64,000 nt of DNA from Lelliottia jeotgali (GCA_002271215.1 CP018628.1:2852001-2916000); one strand, 5' to 3'; counted from the stretch's first letter, positions 53,610-63,876 are shown. Numbers and translations are program-made. Notes: generated by a model from the letters alone, not told the origin.

Positions 53610-53688
53610 CCCTCACCCCTGCCCTCTCCCAAAGGGAGAGGGGGTTTTAGTTCCCTCTCCTTTCGGGAGAGGGTTAGGGTGAGGGGAA
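53610..53688. repeat. CCCTCACC/GGGAGAGGG intergenic repeat, copy 3 (wcaA-wzc)
   Basis: CCCTCACCCCTGCCCTCTCCC with AAGGGAGAGG, then TCCCTCTCC with GGGAGAGGGTTAGGGTGAGG. Inverted ends match copies 1 and 2. It separates the Wza-Wzb-Wzc export block from the wca genes. Confidence 0.85.
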
Positions 53689-53692
53689 ACGA

Positions 53693-55855
53693 TTATTTAC
53701 TGTCAGACTTATATTCGTACTCGTAGTACCCGTAATCCTGGTACCCGGTCGCGCGACGGAATATGGAGTTCAGAATCACCCCTTTCACCTCAATGCCGTT
53801 CTGCTCGAAGCGGCTCAGGCTGGTTTCCACTTCCTTAAGCGTATTGACCGCATAACGCGCTACCATCAGGGTCGTACCGGCGTGGCGGCCCACCACTGCG
53901 GCATCGGTTACAGCCAGAATTGGTGGAGTATCGATCAGCACCAGGTCATAGTTTTCGCTTGCCCATTTCACCAGCTGGGTGAAACGCTCGCTCATCAGCA
54001 GTTCAGACGGATTGGGCGGCACCTGACCACGCGGCACGAGGTCAAAGTTGGTGATTGACGTCGGCTTGGCACTTTGGCTGATTTCGCCTTTACCGAGCAG
54101 AATTTCCGACAGGCCGTTGACGTTATTAGTACCAAGCAGCTCGTGGGTGTAGCCCTTACGCATATCGCAGTCGATCAGCAGCACACGTTTGTTGGTCTGG
54201 CTAATCACCGCCGCGAGGTTGGCGCAGACGAAGGTTTTACCAATCGACGGACTGACCCCGGTCAGCATCAGGACGTTGTTTTTCGCCTGCATCATGGCGA
54301 AGTGCAGGCTGGTACGCAGGCTGCGCACTGCTTCAATCGCCAGATCCGTCGGGTTCCCTACCGCCAGCAGCTGGCTCTGTTTGTAGCGTTTGATCCCTTT
54401 AACCGTTTTGACGCTATCGCGCGATTTCTGCCATTCCGACAGCGGAATACTGGCGTAAACGCTGATGCCATTTTCCTCAAGCACCTGCGGGCTTTCGATA
54501 CCGCGATTGAGCAGAGAGCGCAGCAACACACCCACGATGGAGAGCATCAGACCGAGGATCATGCTGCCCAGAATAATCAGCGCTTTCTTCGGTTTCAGCA
54601 CGCCCGGCTGGGTGATCGCCGGGTCAACGATACGCACGTCGCCGACGGTGCTGGCTTCAGTGATTTTCAGCTCTTGCTGCTTGTTCAGCAGCTGCATATA
54701 CACCTGCTGGCCGGATTCCACATCGCGCGTCAGACGCACAATTTCCTGCTGGGTTTTCGGCATCGCGGTCACGCGGTTGTTGAGTTTGGTTTTCTCATCT
54801 TCCAGCGCCTGACGCTTTTCCAGCAGCGTACGGTAGGCCGGGTGGACCTTGGTATAAAGCTTGGAAATTTCCGCTTCTTTGAACGTCAGTTCGTTCAGCT
54901 GTGCATCGATGTTGACCATCGAATCGAGCACCGATTTGGCTTCGAGCGGCAGATCGACAGAGTCTTTCTGTTGGCGATAGGCGTTCAGTTTGTTTTCGGC
55001 ATCATCCAGACGCGTGCGCACTTCCGGCAGCTGTTTGGCCAGGAAGGCCAGGCTTTTCGCCGCCTCTTCTGACTTACGCTCGACGTTTTGCTCAAGGTAG
55101 TTGCGCGTAATGCTGTTCAGCACGTTGCGGATCATATCCTTATCTTCACCGGTAAAGGTCAGGCTCAAAACGCCCGTATCTTTGCCGTTTTCGGTGACGG
55201 TAAGGTTATTTTGCAGGTTGTTGATCATCCCCAGCATCGAGAATTTGCTGACCGTAAACTCGCCGCCGTCGGCAGCCTGAATATCGCTAACCATCATGGT
55301 GACGCCGTTTTTAGTCAGCATCTGTCCCACTTCGCCGCGTGCGCTAAAACCCGCATCGCTTTTGAGCTCATACTGTTTCGGCCCGAGCACGGTGAGGGTG
55401 AAAACATCTTTCGCCGTGCCTTTAGGCAAGGTAAAGGTGGTGACTTTCACAGTGTCGTTTTGACGGCCCATCAGGCGGTCCCAGCCTGCACCAAACACCG
55501 GGAAGGTATTTTTGGTGACGGCGATATCCAGGTCGAGATCGTCAACAGTTTTGCCCAGCACCATACGTGACTGGATTAGCTGGATTTCTGCATCGGATGC
55601 CGGTGGCTTATTGGCCAGCGCCGAGCCGATATCCTGCACCAGCGAGTTACCGGAGTTTTGCTCGATTTGCACCAGCGCATCCGCGCTGTAGATAGGCGTA
55701 GCAAACAGGGTATAAATCACGGCAGCCAGCGCAAATACCGCTGTAATACCCAGCACCCACCAGCGCGCCTCGATAATCGTCCCGACCAGACGACCAATAT
55801 CAATTTCATCACTGCCCGAAATCGGGGCGGCAGACGGTTTTGTTTTTTCTGTCAT
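53693..55855 (-). CDS. wzc: Wzc, tyrosine-protein kinase / polysaccharide copolymerase
   Basis: A 720-residue inner-membrane BY-kinase that drives high-molecular-weight colanic acid synthesis and export with Wza. Helix 1 is near residue 32-52; the Wzz-like periplasmic domain with coiled coils follows; helix 2 is near 427-447. The cytoplasmic kinase has Walker A (GVSPSIGKTFVCAN), Walker A' (VLLIDCDMRKGYTH) and Walker B (LVLIDTPPILAV). The C-terminal tyrosine cluster YQDYGYYEYEY holds six autophosphorylation sites. ATG 55855 gives the E. coli length. Confidence 0.96.
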   Translation of the reverse strand: MTEKTKPSAAPISGSDEIDIGRLVGTIIEARWWVLGITAVFALAAVIYTLFATPIYSADALVQIEQNSGNSLVQDIGSALANKPPASDAEIQLIQSRMVLGKTVDDLDLDIAVTKNTFPVFGAGWDRLMGRQNDTVKVTTFTLPKGTAKDVFTLTVLGPKQYELKSDAGFSARGEVGQMLTKNGVTMMVSDIQAADGGEFTVSKFSMLGMINNLQNNLTVTENGKDTGVLSLTFTGEDKDMIRNVLNSITRNYLEQNVERKSEEAAKSLAFLAKQLPEVRTRLDDAENKLNAYRQQKDSVDLPLEAKSVLDSMVNIDAQLNELTFKEAEISKLYTKVHPAYRTLLEKRQALEDEKTKLNNRVTAMPKTQQEIVRLTRDVESGQQVYMQLLNKQQELKITEASTVGDVRIVDPAITQPGVLKPKKALIILGSMILGLMLSIVGVLLRSLLNRGIESPQVLEENGISVYASIPLSEWQKSRDSVKTVKGIKRYKQSQLLAVGNPTDLAIEAVRSLRTSLHFAMMQAKNNVLMLTGVSPSIGKTFVCANLAAVISQTNKRVLLIDCDMRKGYTHELLGTNNVNGLSEILLGKGEISQSAKPTSITNFDLVPRGQVPPNPSELLMSERFTQLVKWASENYDLVLIDTPPILAVTDAAVVGRHAGTTLMVARYAVNTLKEVETSLSRFEQNGIEVKGVILNSIFRRATGYQDYGYYEYEYKSDSK

Positions 55856-55857
55856 TG

Positions 55858-56301
55858 TTATCCCTGCTGAACGTTCAGTGCCTGCGCCCACTGTTGGGCA
55901 GACTGGTCTAGTAAGGTATAAACCGCCTCAAATGCCTCTCGGCTCTTGCGATACGGATCGGGAATTTCGCGCTCACTGTCCCAGTGACCAAACAGCATCA
56001 CTTTCCCGCGCATCTCCGGCGCTATCTCGCACAAGGCGTTGATGTGACGTTTTTCCATCGCCAGGATCAGGTCGTATTCCCGGCATAAGCGGCCAGAAAC
56101 CTGGCGGGCGAAATGCCCGTCCAGAGAGAGGTTGTGTTCCTTTGCCACGCTCGTTGCGCGTTCATCAGCCCCTTTACCCACCAGCGCTCCCAGCCCTGCG
56201 GAGTCCACTACCAGATCGGGCTGATAATGACGAAGCAACCTTTCAGCCGTCGGGGAACGACAAATGTTCCCCACGCATACCACCAGAATTTTGTTAAACA
56301 T
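55858..56301 (-). CDS. wzb: Wzb, low-molecular-weight protein-tyrosine phosphatase
   Basis: Dephosphorylates Wzc, allowing its cycling. It has 147 residues. The P-loop CVGNICRSPTAERL (CX5R) is near residue 9, and the general acid Asp is in IPDPYRKS near 115. It lies two bases upstream of wzc and six downstream of wza in the same transcript. Confidence 0.96.
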   Translation of the reverse strand: MFNKILVVCVGNICRSPTAERLLRHYQPDLVVDSAGLGALVGKGADERATSVAKEHNLSLDGHFARQVSGRLCREYDLILAMEKRHINALCEIAPEMRGKVMLFGHWDSEREIPDPYRKSREAFEAVYTLLDQSAQQWAQALNVQQG

Positions 56302-56307
56302 CGTGGA

Positions 56308-57447
56308 TTACCAGGTATGAATGTCGCGCGCCGTGTCCGTCATGTAGCGAACGCCACTGATGGTTGGCAGCAACTGGTTGATCAGACGGTTCCAGCGAGT
56401 GACTGGCGCGGTAGTGACATACACCACATCGTATGGCTGGAGGCGGAACTCGGTTGCCATCACCAGGGAGGTCGCGTCGGACATATCCAGCTGGTAGATG
56501 TTGGCAATCTTGCCTTTCGCACTGCCCTCACCTTTCAGCGGACGAATCACGAATATGCCGCTGGCGTTGGAGGATGTCAGATCCAGGCCTTCTGCATTAC
56601 CCAGCGCTTCGGTCAGGGTCATGCCGCTGAAGTCCATTTTGAGGGTGCTCTGTTTTTTCACTTCGCCCATCACGAACACTTTCAGATCGTCGTTACGCGG
56701 CACGAACAGAATGTCGCCCGGATAAAGCAGACGGTTTTGGCTCAAATCACCGTTTTGCATCAGCGCCTGGAGCGAAATGCGCTCCTCTTTGCCGTTGTGC
56801 GTCAGCACCACATTGCGCCAGTCGGCGGCATCCGTTAAGCCGCCCGCGGTGTTAATCGCGTCGAGAACAGTCAGCGGAACGTTGGTGATGGCCTGCTGAC
56901 CGGATTTGTTCACTTGGCCCGAAACGTAGGCTTTCTGCGAGCGGAATGCGGCGATATTCACGTCCACCTGCGGATCGGCGATGTACGTCGCTAAGCGGCT
57001 GGTAACATCGCTACGAATTTCTGCGAGGGTTTTACCCACCACGTGGACTTTGCCGATGTAGGGATAGAACATCGTGCCGTCAGGCTGCACCCAGTTACCG
57101 GTGTCGCTGGAGCTACGGTATTGTCCGGCTGGCGTCGTCAATTCGGGGTGATCCCAGACGGTCACGCTGACCACATCGCCTGGCCCAACGCGGTACTGAT
57201 AAGAGGCGATTTCCTGGTCCAGAGACATATTTGGCTGGGCGACATTGGGACGCGGGCGTAATTGTTCGACGAGGCGTGGAGTGAGTGGATAAACATTCAC
57301 CATTTTGTCGAGATCAAAATCGGCGTCCTGTTGTTTGACCACATCCTTGCCCATCGTTGACATATTGCTGCCGGGTAAGACCGTACAACCACTCATCAAG
57401 GTCACAGACACCAATAATGGCATCAATTTCATTTTGGATTTCATCAT
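56308..57447 (-). CDS. wza: Wza, outer-membrane polysaccharide export lipoprotein
   Basis: A 379-residue octameric translocon subunit. The signal peptide ends at the lipobox LMSGC (Cys21). The PES domain shows [19 protein letters not shown] and [20 protein letters not shown], then SLBB domains such as [20 protein letters not shown], and a C-terminal amphipathic helix that crosses the outer membrane. It is the first gene of the colanic acid operon, 10 kb-scale, with ops and RcsAB elements upstream. Confidence 0.96.
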   Translation of the reverse strand: MMKSKMKLMPLLVSVTLMSGCTVLPGSNMSTMGKDVVKQQDADFDLDKMVNVYPLTPRLVEQLRPRPNVAQPNMSLDQEIASYQYRVGPGDVVSVTVWDHPELTTPAGQYRSSSDTGNWVQPDGTMFYPYIGKVHVVGKTLAEIRSDVTSRLATYIADPQVDVNIAAFRSQKAYVSGQVNKSGQQAITNVPLTVLDAINTAGGLTDAADWRNVVLTHNGKEERISLQALMQNGDLSQNRLLYPGDILFVPRNDDLKVFVMGEVKKQSTLKMDFSGMTLTEALGNAEGLDLTSSNASGIFVIRPLKGEGSAKGKIANIYQLDMSDATSLVMATEFRLQPYDVVYVTTAPVTRWNRLINQLLPTISGVRYMTDTARDIHTW

Positions 57448-57625
57448 TGATTATTTATCACTTTGGTAGAGTAATTATCCTGTGCAATTTAAATAAGCGC
57501 GGGTTGTTTGGACATTTAGATTGCAGTTAATCGAAAAGAAATATAACTGGCATCAGTCCTAAAAAAAGCTTATTCATCCATTGGCTATTGACAGAATAAT
57601 CGAGGCTGATTCACACGCTTTCAGG

Positions 57626-57664
57626 CACGCTACCGCCCTTGGCTTTCAGTTACCAATATACTGA
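57626..57664 (-). promoter_or_regulatory. JUMPstart/ops element upstream of wza
   Basis: Minus strand reads TTGGTAACTGAAAGCC then AAGGGCGGTAGCGTG; the ops core GGCGGTAGCGTG is at 57626-57637. It is in the leader about 180 bases before wza and would recruit RfaH to antiterminate the 23-kb colanic acid operon. Confidence 0.92.
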
Positions 57665-57906
57665 CAAAACAATGCATTATGGATAGACACCCTCTTAAAT
57701 CAGATTCTTCAGGATAAATGTTTCGAGCATTTTCAATGCCTGAGCAGTAATGAATTACCGTCCTGAAGACCGATACAAAAATAGCAGCAAGAAGATTTTG
57801 CATTTGATGCAGGAGAATTGTTGCAGCTAACCTAATAGCAGGCAAGGAGACAACTGTCCGAATATTGGTTTTTAAGAATAATATTAAGCGCAAAGTTTTT
57901 CAGTTT

Positions 57907-57920
57907 TAGGAATATCTTTA
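57907..57920 (-). promoter_or_regulatory. RcsAB box of the colanic acid operon
   Basis: Minus strand TAAAGATATTCCTA matches the RcsAB consensus TaAGaatatTCctA at 12 of 14 positions. It lies about 460 bases before the wza start, upstream of the ops element, consistent with Rcs-phosphorelay activation of capsule genes. A TAATAT -10-like box follows about 20 bases downstream. Confidence 0.65.
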
Positions 57921-58140
57921 TATTGACAATTAATATAATTAAAACACCTGCTACGATATTTCCTAATTATTGGGGAGAATGGATGTTTTCACTTCCATAT
58001 ACAAATATCAGGGTTAATGCCGATGGCTATTTAGCACATCATGATTAAGAGAAATCTCAGGAGAGCATTGCAATTTCCGCGTGCTTTATCCATGATCGAA
58101 GTGTGACAAATGTCATATAACTGAAGGTACTGCTATTACT

Positions 58141-59724
58141 ATGGAATGGATTGCCGATCCATCAATCTGGGCCGGGCTGGTGACGCTTATCGTCATCGAA
58201 TTAGTCCTCGGTATCGATAATCTGGTCTTTATTGCCATTCTTGCCGAAAAACTGCCCCCGGCGCAGCGCGATCGTGCGCGCGTAACCGGTTTGCTGTTGG
58301 CAATGGTGATGCGCTTGCTGCTGCTGGCCTCGATCTCCTGGCTGGTCACGCTGACCACCCCTATCTTCACGTTCCACGATCTGAGCTTTAGCGCACGTGA
58401 TGTGATCATGCTGTTCGGCGGGTTGTTCCTGTTGTTCAAGGCCACGGTTGAGCTGAATGAGCGGCTCGAAGGCAAGGACAGTGAACACACCACGCAGCGC
58501 CGTGGGGCAAAATTCTGGCCGGTAGTCGCGCAAATCGTGGTGCTGGACGCCGTCTTCTCACTCGACTCGGTGATTACCGCCGTGGGAATGGTCGACCATC
58601 TGGCCGTCATGATGGCTGCGGTGATTATTGCTATCACCCTGATGGTGATGGCGAGCAAGGCCCTGACGCGCTTCGTTAATAGCCACCCGACGATTGTGAT
58701 TTTGTGTCTGAGCTTCCTGCTGATGATCGGCTTTAGCCTGGTCGCAGACGGCTTTGGCTTCCATATTCCGAAAGGCTATCTGTACGCGGCGATTGGTTTC
58801 TCGGTGATTATTGAATCCCTGAATCAGTTGGCGATTTTCAACCGCCGCCGTTTTCTCTCTGCCAATCAGACCTTGCGTCAGCGTACGGCAGAAACGGTTC
58901 TGCGCTTATTGAGCGGCAAAAAAGAGGACGCCGAGCTGGATGCAGAATCAGCCTCACTGCTTGCCGACCACGATGATAGCCAGATATTTAACCCGCAGGA
59001 GCGGCGGATGATTGAGCGTGTGCTTAATCTTAATCAGCGCTCGGTTAGCAGCATCATGACATCGCGCCACGACATCGAGCATATCGACCTGAACTCGCCT
59101 GAAGCGCAGATCCGCGCCCTGCTGGATAAAAACCAGCACACCCGCGTGGTCGTCACCGGCGGTGAAGAAGAGGAAGATTTGCTCGGCGTGGTGCATGTCA
59201 TCGACCTGTTACAGCAATCGTTGCGCGGTGAGCCGCTGGATTTACGCGCGCTGATCCGCCAGCCGCTGGTGTTCCCGGAAACTCTGCCTCTGCTCTCGGC
59301 GCTCGAACAGTTCCGCAATGCGCGTACCCACTTTGCCTTCGTGGTGGATGAGTTTGGTTCCGTGGAAGGGCTGGTGACGCTGAGCGATGTGATGGAGACC
59401 ATCGCCGGGAATTTGCCTAATGAAGTGGATGAGATCGACGCTCGTCACGACATCCAGAAAAATGCTGATGGTTCATGGACTGCCAACGGCCATATGCCGC
59501 TGGAAGATCTGGTTCAGTATGTTCCGCTGCCGCTGGATGAGAAGCGTGAATACCACACCATCGCGGGTTTATTGATGGAATACTTACAGCGTATTCCGCA
59601 GCCGGGCGAAGAGGTTCAGGTGGGCGATTATGTGCTGAAGACGTTGCAAGTGGAGAGCCATCGCGTACAGAAGGTGCAGTTGATTCCGCTGCGCGGGGAA
59701 GATGATTTGGATTTTGAGGTGTGA
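58141..59724 (+). CDS. yegH: YegH, TerC-like membrane protein with CBS and CorC_HlyC domains
   Basis: A 527-residue inner-membrane protein. The N-terminal TerC domain (about 1-235) has roughly seven helices with [13 protein letters not shown] and [16 protein letters not shown], where paired Asp may bind metal. A CBS pair (about 295-430) includes [20 protein letters not shown] and [20 protein letters not shown]-terminal CorC_HlyC domain (from about 440) completes it. It matches E. coli YegH; metal export or homeostasis is suggested but not proven. Confidence 0.94.
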   Translation: MEWIADPSIWAGLVTLIVIELVLGIDNLVFIAILAEKLPPAQRDRARVTGLLLAMVMRLLLLASISWLVTLTTPIFTFHDLSFSARDVIMLFGGLFLLFKATVELNERLEGKDSEHTTQRRGAKFWPVVAQIVVLDAVFSLDSVITAVGMVDHLAVMMAAVIIAITLMVMASKALTRFVNSHPTIVILCLSFLLMIGFSLVADGFGFHIPKGYLYAAIGFSVIIESLNQLAIFNRRRFLSANQTLRQRTAETVLRLLSGKKEDAELDAESASLLADHDDSQIFNPQERRMIERVLNLNQRSVSSIMTSRHDIEHIDLNSPEAQIRALLDKNQHTRVVVTGGEEEEDLLGVVHVIDLLQQSLRGEPLDLRALIRQPLVFPETLPLLSALEQFRNARTHFAFVVDEFGSVEGLVTLSDVMETIAGNLPNEVDEIDARHDIQKNADGSWTANGHMPLEDLVQYVPLPLDEKREYHTIAGLLMEYLQRIPQPGEEVQVGDYVLKTLQVESHRVQKVQLIPLRGEDDLDFEV

Positions 59725-59805
59725 TTTGTTGCTCAGGCTTTCTGTAGCGGTAGTGGAATCGTTCCGTTCACTCTTAGTTCGCTGCTTTTTGTCTGTTTCT
59801 CTGCG

Positions 59806-60263
59806 GTGAACGTGTTAAGGGGGCTATCGCCGCCCCCTTAACAATCCCGGCTCCCGGCAATGAAAATCGCCGCTTCGCGGTGCCCTCAGCTTATTCCTTC
59901 AGACTTTCGGGTCGGGCGCGATCCTGCATCCATGCAGGTCGCACCCTCTCCGCGCATCCCTGCGCGTCGCCCCGGCCTTACGGAAACGCTTCGGCGATTT
60001 TCTGCCGGACTCACGATCCCTCAGCCTTCACAACTGTTTGAATGTGGCACCGGTGTTGGGTCCCCGCAGAAATCGGCGAACCGGAGGCCGGATGACAAGG
60101 GCTGGACGCCAGGGATGGCGGCCAGAGGCGAAACGAGACAGGGACGTCGAGTCGAGCCGACCGCAGGCAGCAGGCCGGGAGGTGAGCGCAGTGCAAAGCA
60201 CCGATTTCCTTAAGGGGCGCGGGGATTGATAAGGGGGCAGCGCAGCCCCCTTATCACGTTCAC
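59806..60263. repeat. 458-bp imperfect inverted repeat between yegH and asmA
   Basis: The left end GTGAACGTGTTAAGGGGGCT and the reverse complement of the right end GTGAACGTGATAAGGGGGCT match almost perfectly over about 43 bases, each end itself folding (AAGGGGGC...GCCCCCTT). Inward, the arms stay similar: GAAAATCGCCGCTTCGCGG versus GGAAATCGGTGCTTTGCAC, CATCCCTGCGCGTC versus CATCCCTGGCGTC, and CGGCGATTTTCTGC versus CGCCGATTTCTGC. The centre is near 60035. No protein frame in it looks real. It is GC-rich, unlike the surroundings of wza. It is probably a non-coding mobile or structural element. Confidence 0.8.
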
Positions 60264-60347
60264 TGTTTATTGGGTAATTATATTCTGCTGAACATGAGGT
60301 GAACGGAACAACCTCAGATGCTTAAATTTTCAGCAATGCGTCTCAGA

Positions 60348-62195
60348 TCAAAGCTTATCCAACAGCTTCTTCACATCTTTACTGTCCTGCGAATCTTTGT
60401 TCTTGTCCGCCCACTCGTTCAGACGGCGTTTCGCTTCATCCTGCAGATGTTTACGCAGAATTTGGTCAACCTGCAGGCTGTAATTCAGCTCCTGCCACTT
60501 ACCGTAGACGTTGAGTGGAATCGGCGTTTCTTTCAGGGCCTCGATCAACGGCCCGTCACCTTTCCATCCAGACAGCACGCGAATATTAAAGCGGGTATCC
60601 GTCGTCTCTTTAACCAGGTCCATTGTGCCTTTGCCGGAAAGAACCAGCAGCGAGGATTGCCCCTGCATATCATCAAGGCTGAGCTGACCATTATCCAGGG
60701 TCATATCGGTTGTAAAGTTGTCGAGTCGGGTCGCACTTTCAAAGTTCTCTTGCGCTTTGACATTGCTGCTGCGCTCCACGGCCTGCTGTACAAGCTGCTG
60801 GAAATTGAGACCTTCCATACGGCTGTTGGTCAGGTCGACATGGGCCTGCCCCTGCCAGCTACGGCGAAATGCATCGGCATCAATTTTATCGCCGGAGAAA
60901 TCACCCGCCATCGTCAAGTTACCGGTTAGCGCGATCGGATAATTAAAGGCCTGCAGAATGGTACCGATCTCGATGTTCTCAAGACGCGGCTGGAACTCCG
61001 CCTTGGCCATATCTTTGCGAACATCCAGCAGTCCAGGCAGAGAGATATGCCCCGCCCCCATCTGACCGCTGAGCTCGGAAATCACCAGCAATCCGTTATG
61101 GTTCAACATCTGACTGCTGACGTTAGTGAAATCGATTCCCCGCCAGCGCACCGTGTTGGCTTTGAGCAGAATATCCGCAGTGAAGCTGCGTAACCCGTTG
61201 TAATCTGGCGCTTCATCGCTCGATGCAATCACTGGGCGCGTCTGTTTTGGTGGCGTGGCCCCCAGTTGAGTATCACTCTCTGCGGTTGTCACCGGTTGCG
61301 GTGGCAGCAGAGTCTCCAGATTGAGCTTGTCAAACTGCAGATCGAACACCCATTTCGGCTGTTCGCCCAGCAGTACGCTGGCACGCCCTTTCAGGGAGCT
61401 GTCATTCGCTTGAAGGTTAAGGTTATTCAGTTCCAGCTGCTTTTGTTCTTCACGCCACAACGCCTGTAACGATCCCTGTCCGGTGATGCCCTGCGCCGGA
61501 AGATCGGCACCTGACAACTGCCAGTTCAGCTGTTGGATGTCTGCGGTAAGTTGGTGCGGATAATCAGAGGCGTTCAGGTTTGCATTCAGCGACAAAGTCA
61601 TGTCACGTTGATTGCGATTAATGCGTCCCGAGAAATCAAGCGTCGCCAGATGGTGCTGGTCCTGCTCCATCTTGAGATTGATATTACGCACGGTGACCTG
61701 ATCTTCATCTTCGTGCTGGAAGACCAACACGCTATCAACGACTTTCAGGCTGGCAATATCAAACGACCACCCGGCGTCTTCGGCGACGTCAGGCAGTGAA
61801 TTTGCGCGCGGCGCAACAGGTGCATCCGGTTTACGCACGGCTTCAGACTGCGGCGTGAGCTGAATAACAGCGCCCTTGAGCATCACCTGATTCACCTGCA
61901 ACTGATGGGAAATCAGCGGCATCAGGGCCACATCCAGACGCATGTTGTCAGCAGAAACCAGCGGTGCCGACGCACCGGGTGCTGTCAATGACATGCGACC
62001 GGAAAGAATGCTGAGCTGCGGCCAGACATGCCAGCGCAGTGGCCCATCCAGCTTCAGTTCATACCCGCTTCGTGCTTCGACCTGCCGCACCATATAGGCA
62101 CGGAAATCATTGGGGTTCACCAGCAGAACCAACGCTGAAAGGCCAGCAACCAGCACCACCAGCAAAATCATCAGCGTTGTCAGAACTCTTCTCAT
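60348..62195 (-). CDS. asmA: AsmA, inner-membrane AsmA-family protein
   Basis: A 615-residue protein (E. coli 617) with one N-terminal helix (VLTTLMILLVVLVAGLSALV) and a large periplasmic domain, related to lipid-transfer proteins of the VPS13/Chorein-like repeating beta-groove class. Mutations suppress OmpF assembly defects and alter LPS levels in E. coli. A low-complexity linker with GATPPKQTRPV lies about mid-protein. It lies 25 bases downstream of dcd on the same strand. Confidence 0.95.
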   Translation of the reverse strand: MRRVLTTLMILLVVLVAGLSALVLLVNPNDFRAYMVRQVEARSGYELKLDGPLRWHVWPQLSILSGRMSLTAPGASAPLVSADNMRLDVALMPLISHQLQVNQVMLKGAVIQLTPQSEAVRKPDAPVAPRANSLPDVAEDAGWSFDIASLKVVDSVLVFQHEDEDQVTVRNINLKMEQDQHHLATLDFSGRINRNQRDMTLSLNANLNASDYPHQLTADIQQLNWQLSGADLPAQGITGQGSLQALWREEQKQLELNNLNLQANDSSLKGRASVLLGEQPKWVFDLQFDKLNLETLLPPQPVTTAESDTQLGATPPKQTRPVIASSDEAPDYNGLRSFTADILLKANTVRWRGIDFTNVSSQMLNHNGLLVISELSGQMGAGHISLPGLLDVRKDMAKAEFQPRLENIEIGTILQAFNYPIALTGNLTMAGDFSGDKIDADAFRRSWQGQAHVDLTNSRMEGLNFQQLVQQAVERSSNVKAQENFESATRLDNFTTDMTLDNGQLSLDDMQGQSSLLVLSGKGTMDLVKETTDTRFNIRVLSGWKGDGPLIEALKETPIPLNVYGKWQELNYSLQVDQILRKHLQDEAKRRLNEWADKNKDSQDSKDVKKLLDKL

Positions 62196-62219
62196 GGCAT
62201 CCTCGGTGAAGCCTAAAAA

Positions 62220-62801
62220 TCAGTCTTTATCAATACGACTGGCAACCGCACCCTGCTGGTCGCGATATTTCGCATCCTGGCGGCGATTGTAAGGGCGATC
62301 GGCCGGGCCGGTAAGCGGCTCGAAGCTCAACGCACCAATCATCATACCAGGGCGTAAAGCCAGCGGCAGTTTTCCGGCGTTGAAGAACTCCAGCACGATG
62401 CGGCCAGACCAGCCGGGATCGATACGGTGCGCCGTCACATGGACCATCAGCCCCAGGCGCGCCAGAGAAGAACGGCCATCCAGCCAGCCGACTAAATCGG
62501 CAGGTAAAGTGACAGATTCAAATGTCACCGCCAGCGCCAGTTCGCCCGGATGCAAATAGAACGCCTCGCCTTCAGCCAGCACGATTTCATCACTCATCAC
62601 ACGATCAAGTGCAGCACTGACTTCGTCTTTCGGCCCGCTCAAATCAATAAAGGGAGCGACGTGGCCGCTAAACGTGCGGAATTTATTGCCCAGACGCACG
62701 TCAACGGTGACACCGTTAATGCGCTCCACTGGCGGACGCGGGGTGATAGACAGACGCCCTTCATCCAGCCAGGCTTCTATATCTCGGTCACAAAGACGCA
62801 T
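62220..62801 (-). CDS. dcd: Dcd, dCTP deaminase
   Basis: Homotrimeric enzyme deaminating dCTP to dUTP, the main source of dTMP precursors in enterobacteria. It has 193 residues. [20 protein letters not shown] and [14 protein letters not shown] hold the catalytic Arg-Ser-Ser and the Glu of the dUTPase-like fold. It is between udk and asmA as in E. coli. Confidence 0.96.
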   Translation of the reverse strand: MRLCDRDIEAWLDEGRLSITPRPPVERINGVTVDVRLGNKFRTFSGHVAPFIDLSGPKDEVSAALDRVMSDEIVLAEGEAFYLHPGELALAVTFESVTLPADLVGWLDGRSSLARLGLMVHVTAHRIDPGWSGRIVLEFFNAGKLPLALRPGMMIGALSFEPLTGPADRPYNRRQDAKYRDQQGAVASRIDKD

Positions 62802-62892
62802 GACACTTTCTCCTTTCGTGCATCAAACCCCGAAGCCGCAATGGCTTCAGGGCAAACCCGGTTATCTTTGAACGGTACACAATTCGCGCGAA

Positions 62893-63534
62893 TTATTCAA
62901 AAAACTGGCTGATTTTCGCTTTCAGGATATCGATAGCAATGCGGTTTTTACCCCCGCGCGGCACGATGATATCGGCGTACTGTTTTGACGGTTCGATAAA
63001 CTGCAGGAACATCGGACGCACGGTTTTCTGATATTGCGCCATCACGGAGTCCATTGAGCGACCACGTTCGTTGACGTCACGCTTGATACGACGCATTAGG
63101 CAGATATCCAGTGGCGTATCGACGAAGATCGAGAAGTTCATCGCTTCACGCAAACGCGCGTCGGTCAGCAGCAGAATGCCTTCCAGAATGATGACCTTTT
63201 TCGGCTCAATGTGAATCGTTTCTTGCGTACGGGTGTGATCGACATAGCTATAGACCGGCAGATCGATAGGCGTGCCGTTTTTGATCATTTGCAAATGCTG
63301 GAACAGCAGGCTGTGATCCATGGCATTGGGATGGTCGTAATTCGTTTTTACGCGTTCTTCCATCGACAGATGGGATTGATCTTTATAGTAGCTGTCTTCG
63401 GGAATGACGCCGATGTGCTCATCACCAACTTGTTCACGCAGTTCGCGATAAAGCGTACTGGCAATAAGACTTTTACCTGAAGCCGATGCGCCGGCGATGC
63501 CTATGATGACGCACTGATGAGACTTATCAGTCAT
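62893..63534 (-). CDS. udk: Udk, uridine/cytidine kinase
   Basis: Phosphorylates uridine and cytidine in pyrimidine salvage. It has 213 residues. Walker A is [15 protein letters not shown] (about residues 12-26), followed by [19 protein letters not shown] and [10 protein letters not shown] nucleoside contacts, and [16 protein letters not shown] as the lid Arg. It is probably cotranscribed with dcd and asmA. Confidence 0.96.
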   Translation of the reverse strand: MTDKSHQCVIIGIAGASASGKSLIASTLYRELREQVGDEHIGVIPEDSYYKDQSHLSMEERVKTNYDHPNAMDHSLLFQHLQMIKNGTPIDLPVYSYVDHTRTQETIHIEPKKVIILEGILLLTDARLREAMNFSIFVDTPLDICLMRRIKRDVNERGRSMDSVMAQYQKTVRPMFLQFIEPSKQYADIIVPRGGKNRIAIDILKAKISQFFE

Positions 63535-63876
63535 AAATTTAGCGACCTGATTAACCTGGATGTAAAGGAAGGACGACGCCTGAGCGTCAAACGCGGCAAT
63601 TATAGGGATTTCGTGTGTCTGATACTAGTCGAAAGCGCAGGTAATGCGAGAGTCATTCCAAATACATGTTTTCGCCCTGACCCAAATTTTAACGCTCAAA
63701 TTTACAGCGTTAATCATGAATTTTATGCAGACTAAGTGTTTAATAACTCTATGATGACAAATTATGAGCAGTCGGCATATGAATTGTAAATTGTTTGTAC
63801 TAGCATAATCCAAATTAAAATTCTCACTCGTGCGGACCTGGTTCCTGGCAGCATGGCGTCTCTGGATAAAGCGGTA
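63535..63876. other. Divergent udk-dgcE intergenic region
   Basis: A 342-base gene-free stretch. Promoters for udk (minus) and dgcE (plus) must lie here. I see no clear hairpin, repeat or well-spaced promoter and call none. Confidence 0.6.

Larger units (their letters stand above)
57448..58140. other. Divergent wza-yegH intergenic region
   Basis: A 693-base region with no convincing gene. It holds the RcsAB box and JUMPstart/ops of the colanic acid operon on the minus strand. An 87-codon minus frame at 57630-57893 is not convincing. AT-rich part 57880-57970 includes TTGACA at 57923 on the plus strand, possibly part of a yegH promoter, but no well-spaced -10. Confidence 0.7.

Noticed and set aside
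54074..55072. A 332-codon open frame antisense to wzc
   Set aside because: It is a shadow frame of a conserved gene in GC-rich DNA; its composition is His/Arg/Gln-rich as expected for antisense frames, without a recognisable domain.
57630..57893. An 87-codon minus-strand open frame upstream of wza
   Set aside because: It overlaps the JUMPstart element, has no clear ribosome binding site or domain, and lies in the known untranslated leader of the operon.
59860..60213. A 117-codon plus-strand frame inside the inverted repeat
   Set aside because: Low-complexity Arg/Pro/Gly-rich translation produced by a GC-rich palindrome; no start site or homology recognised.
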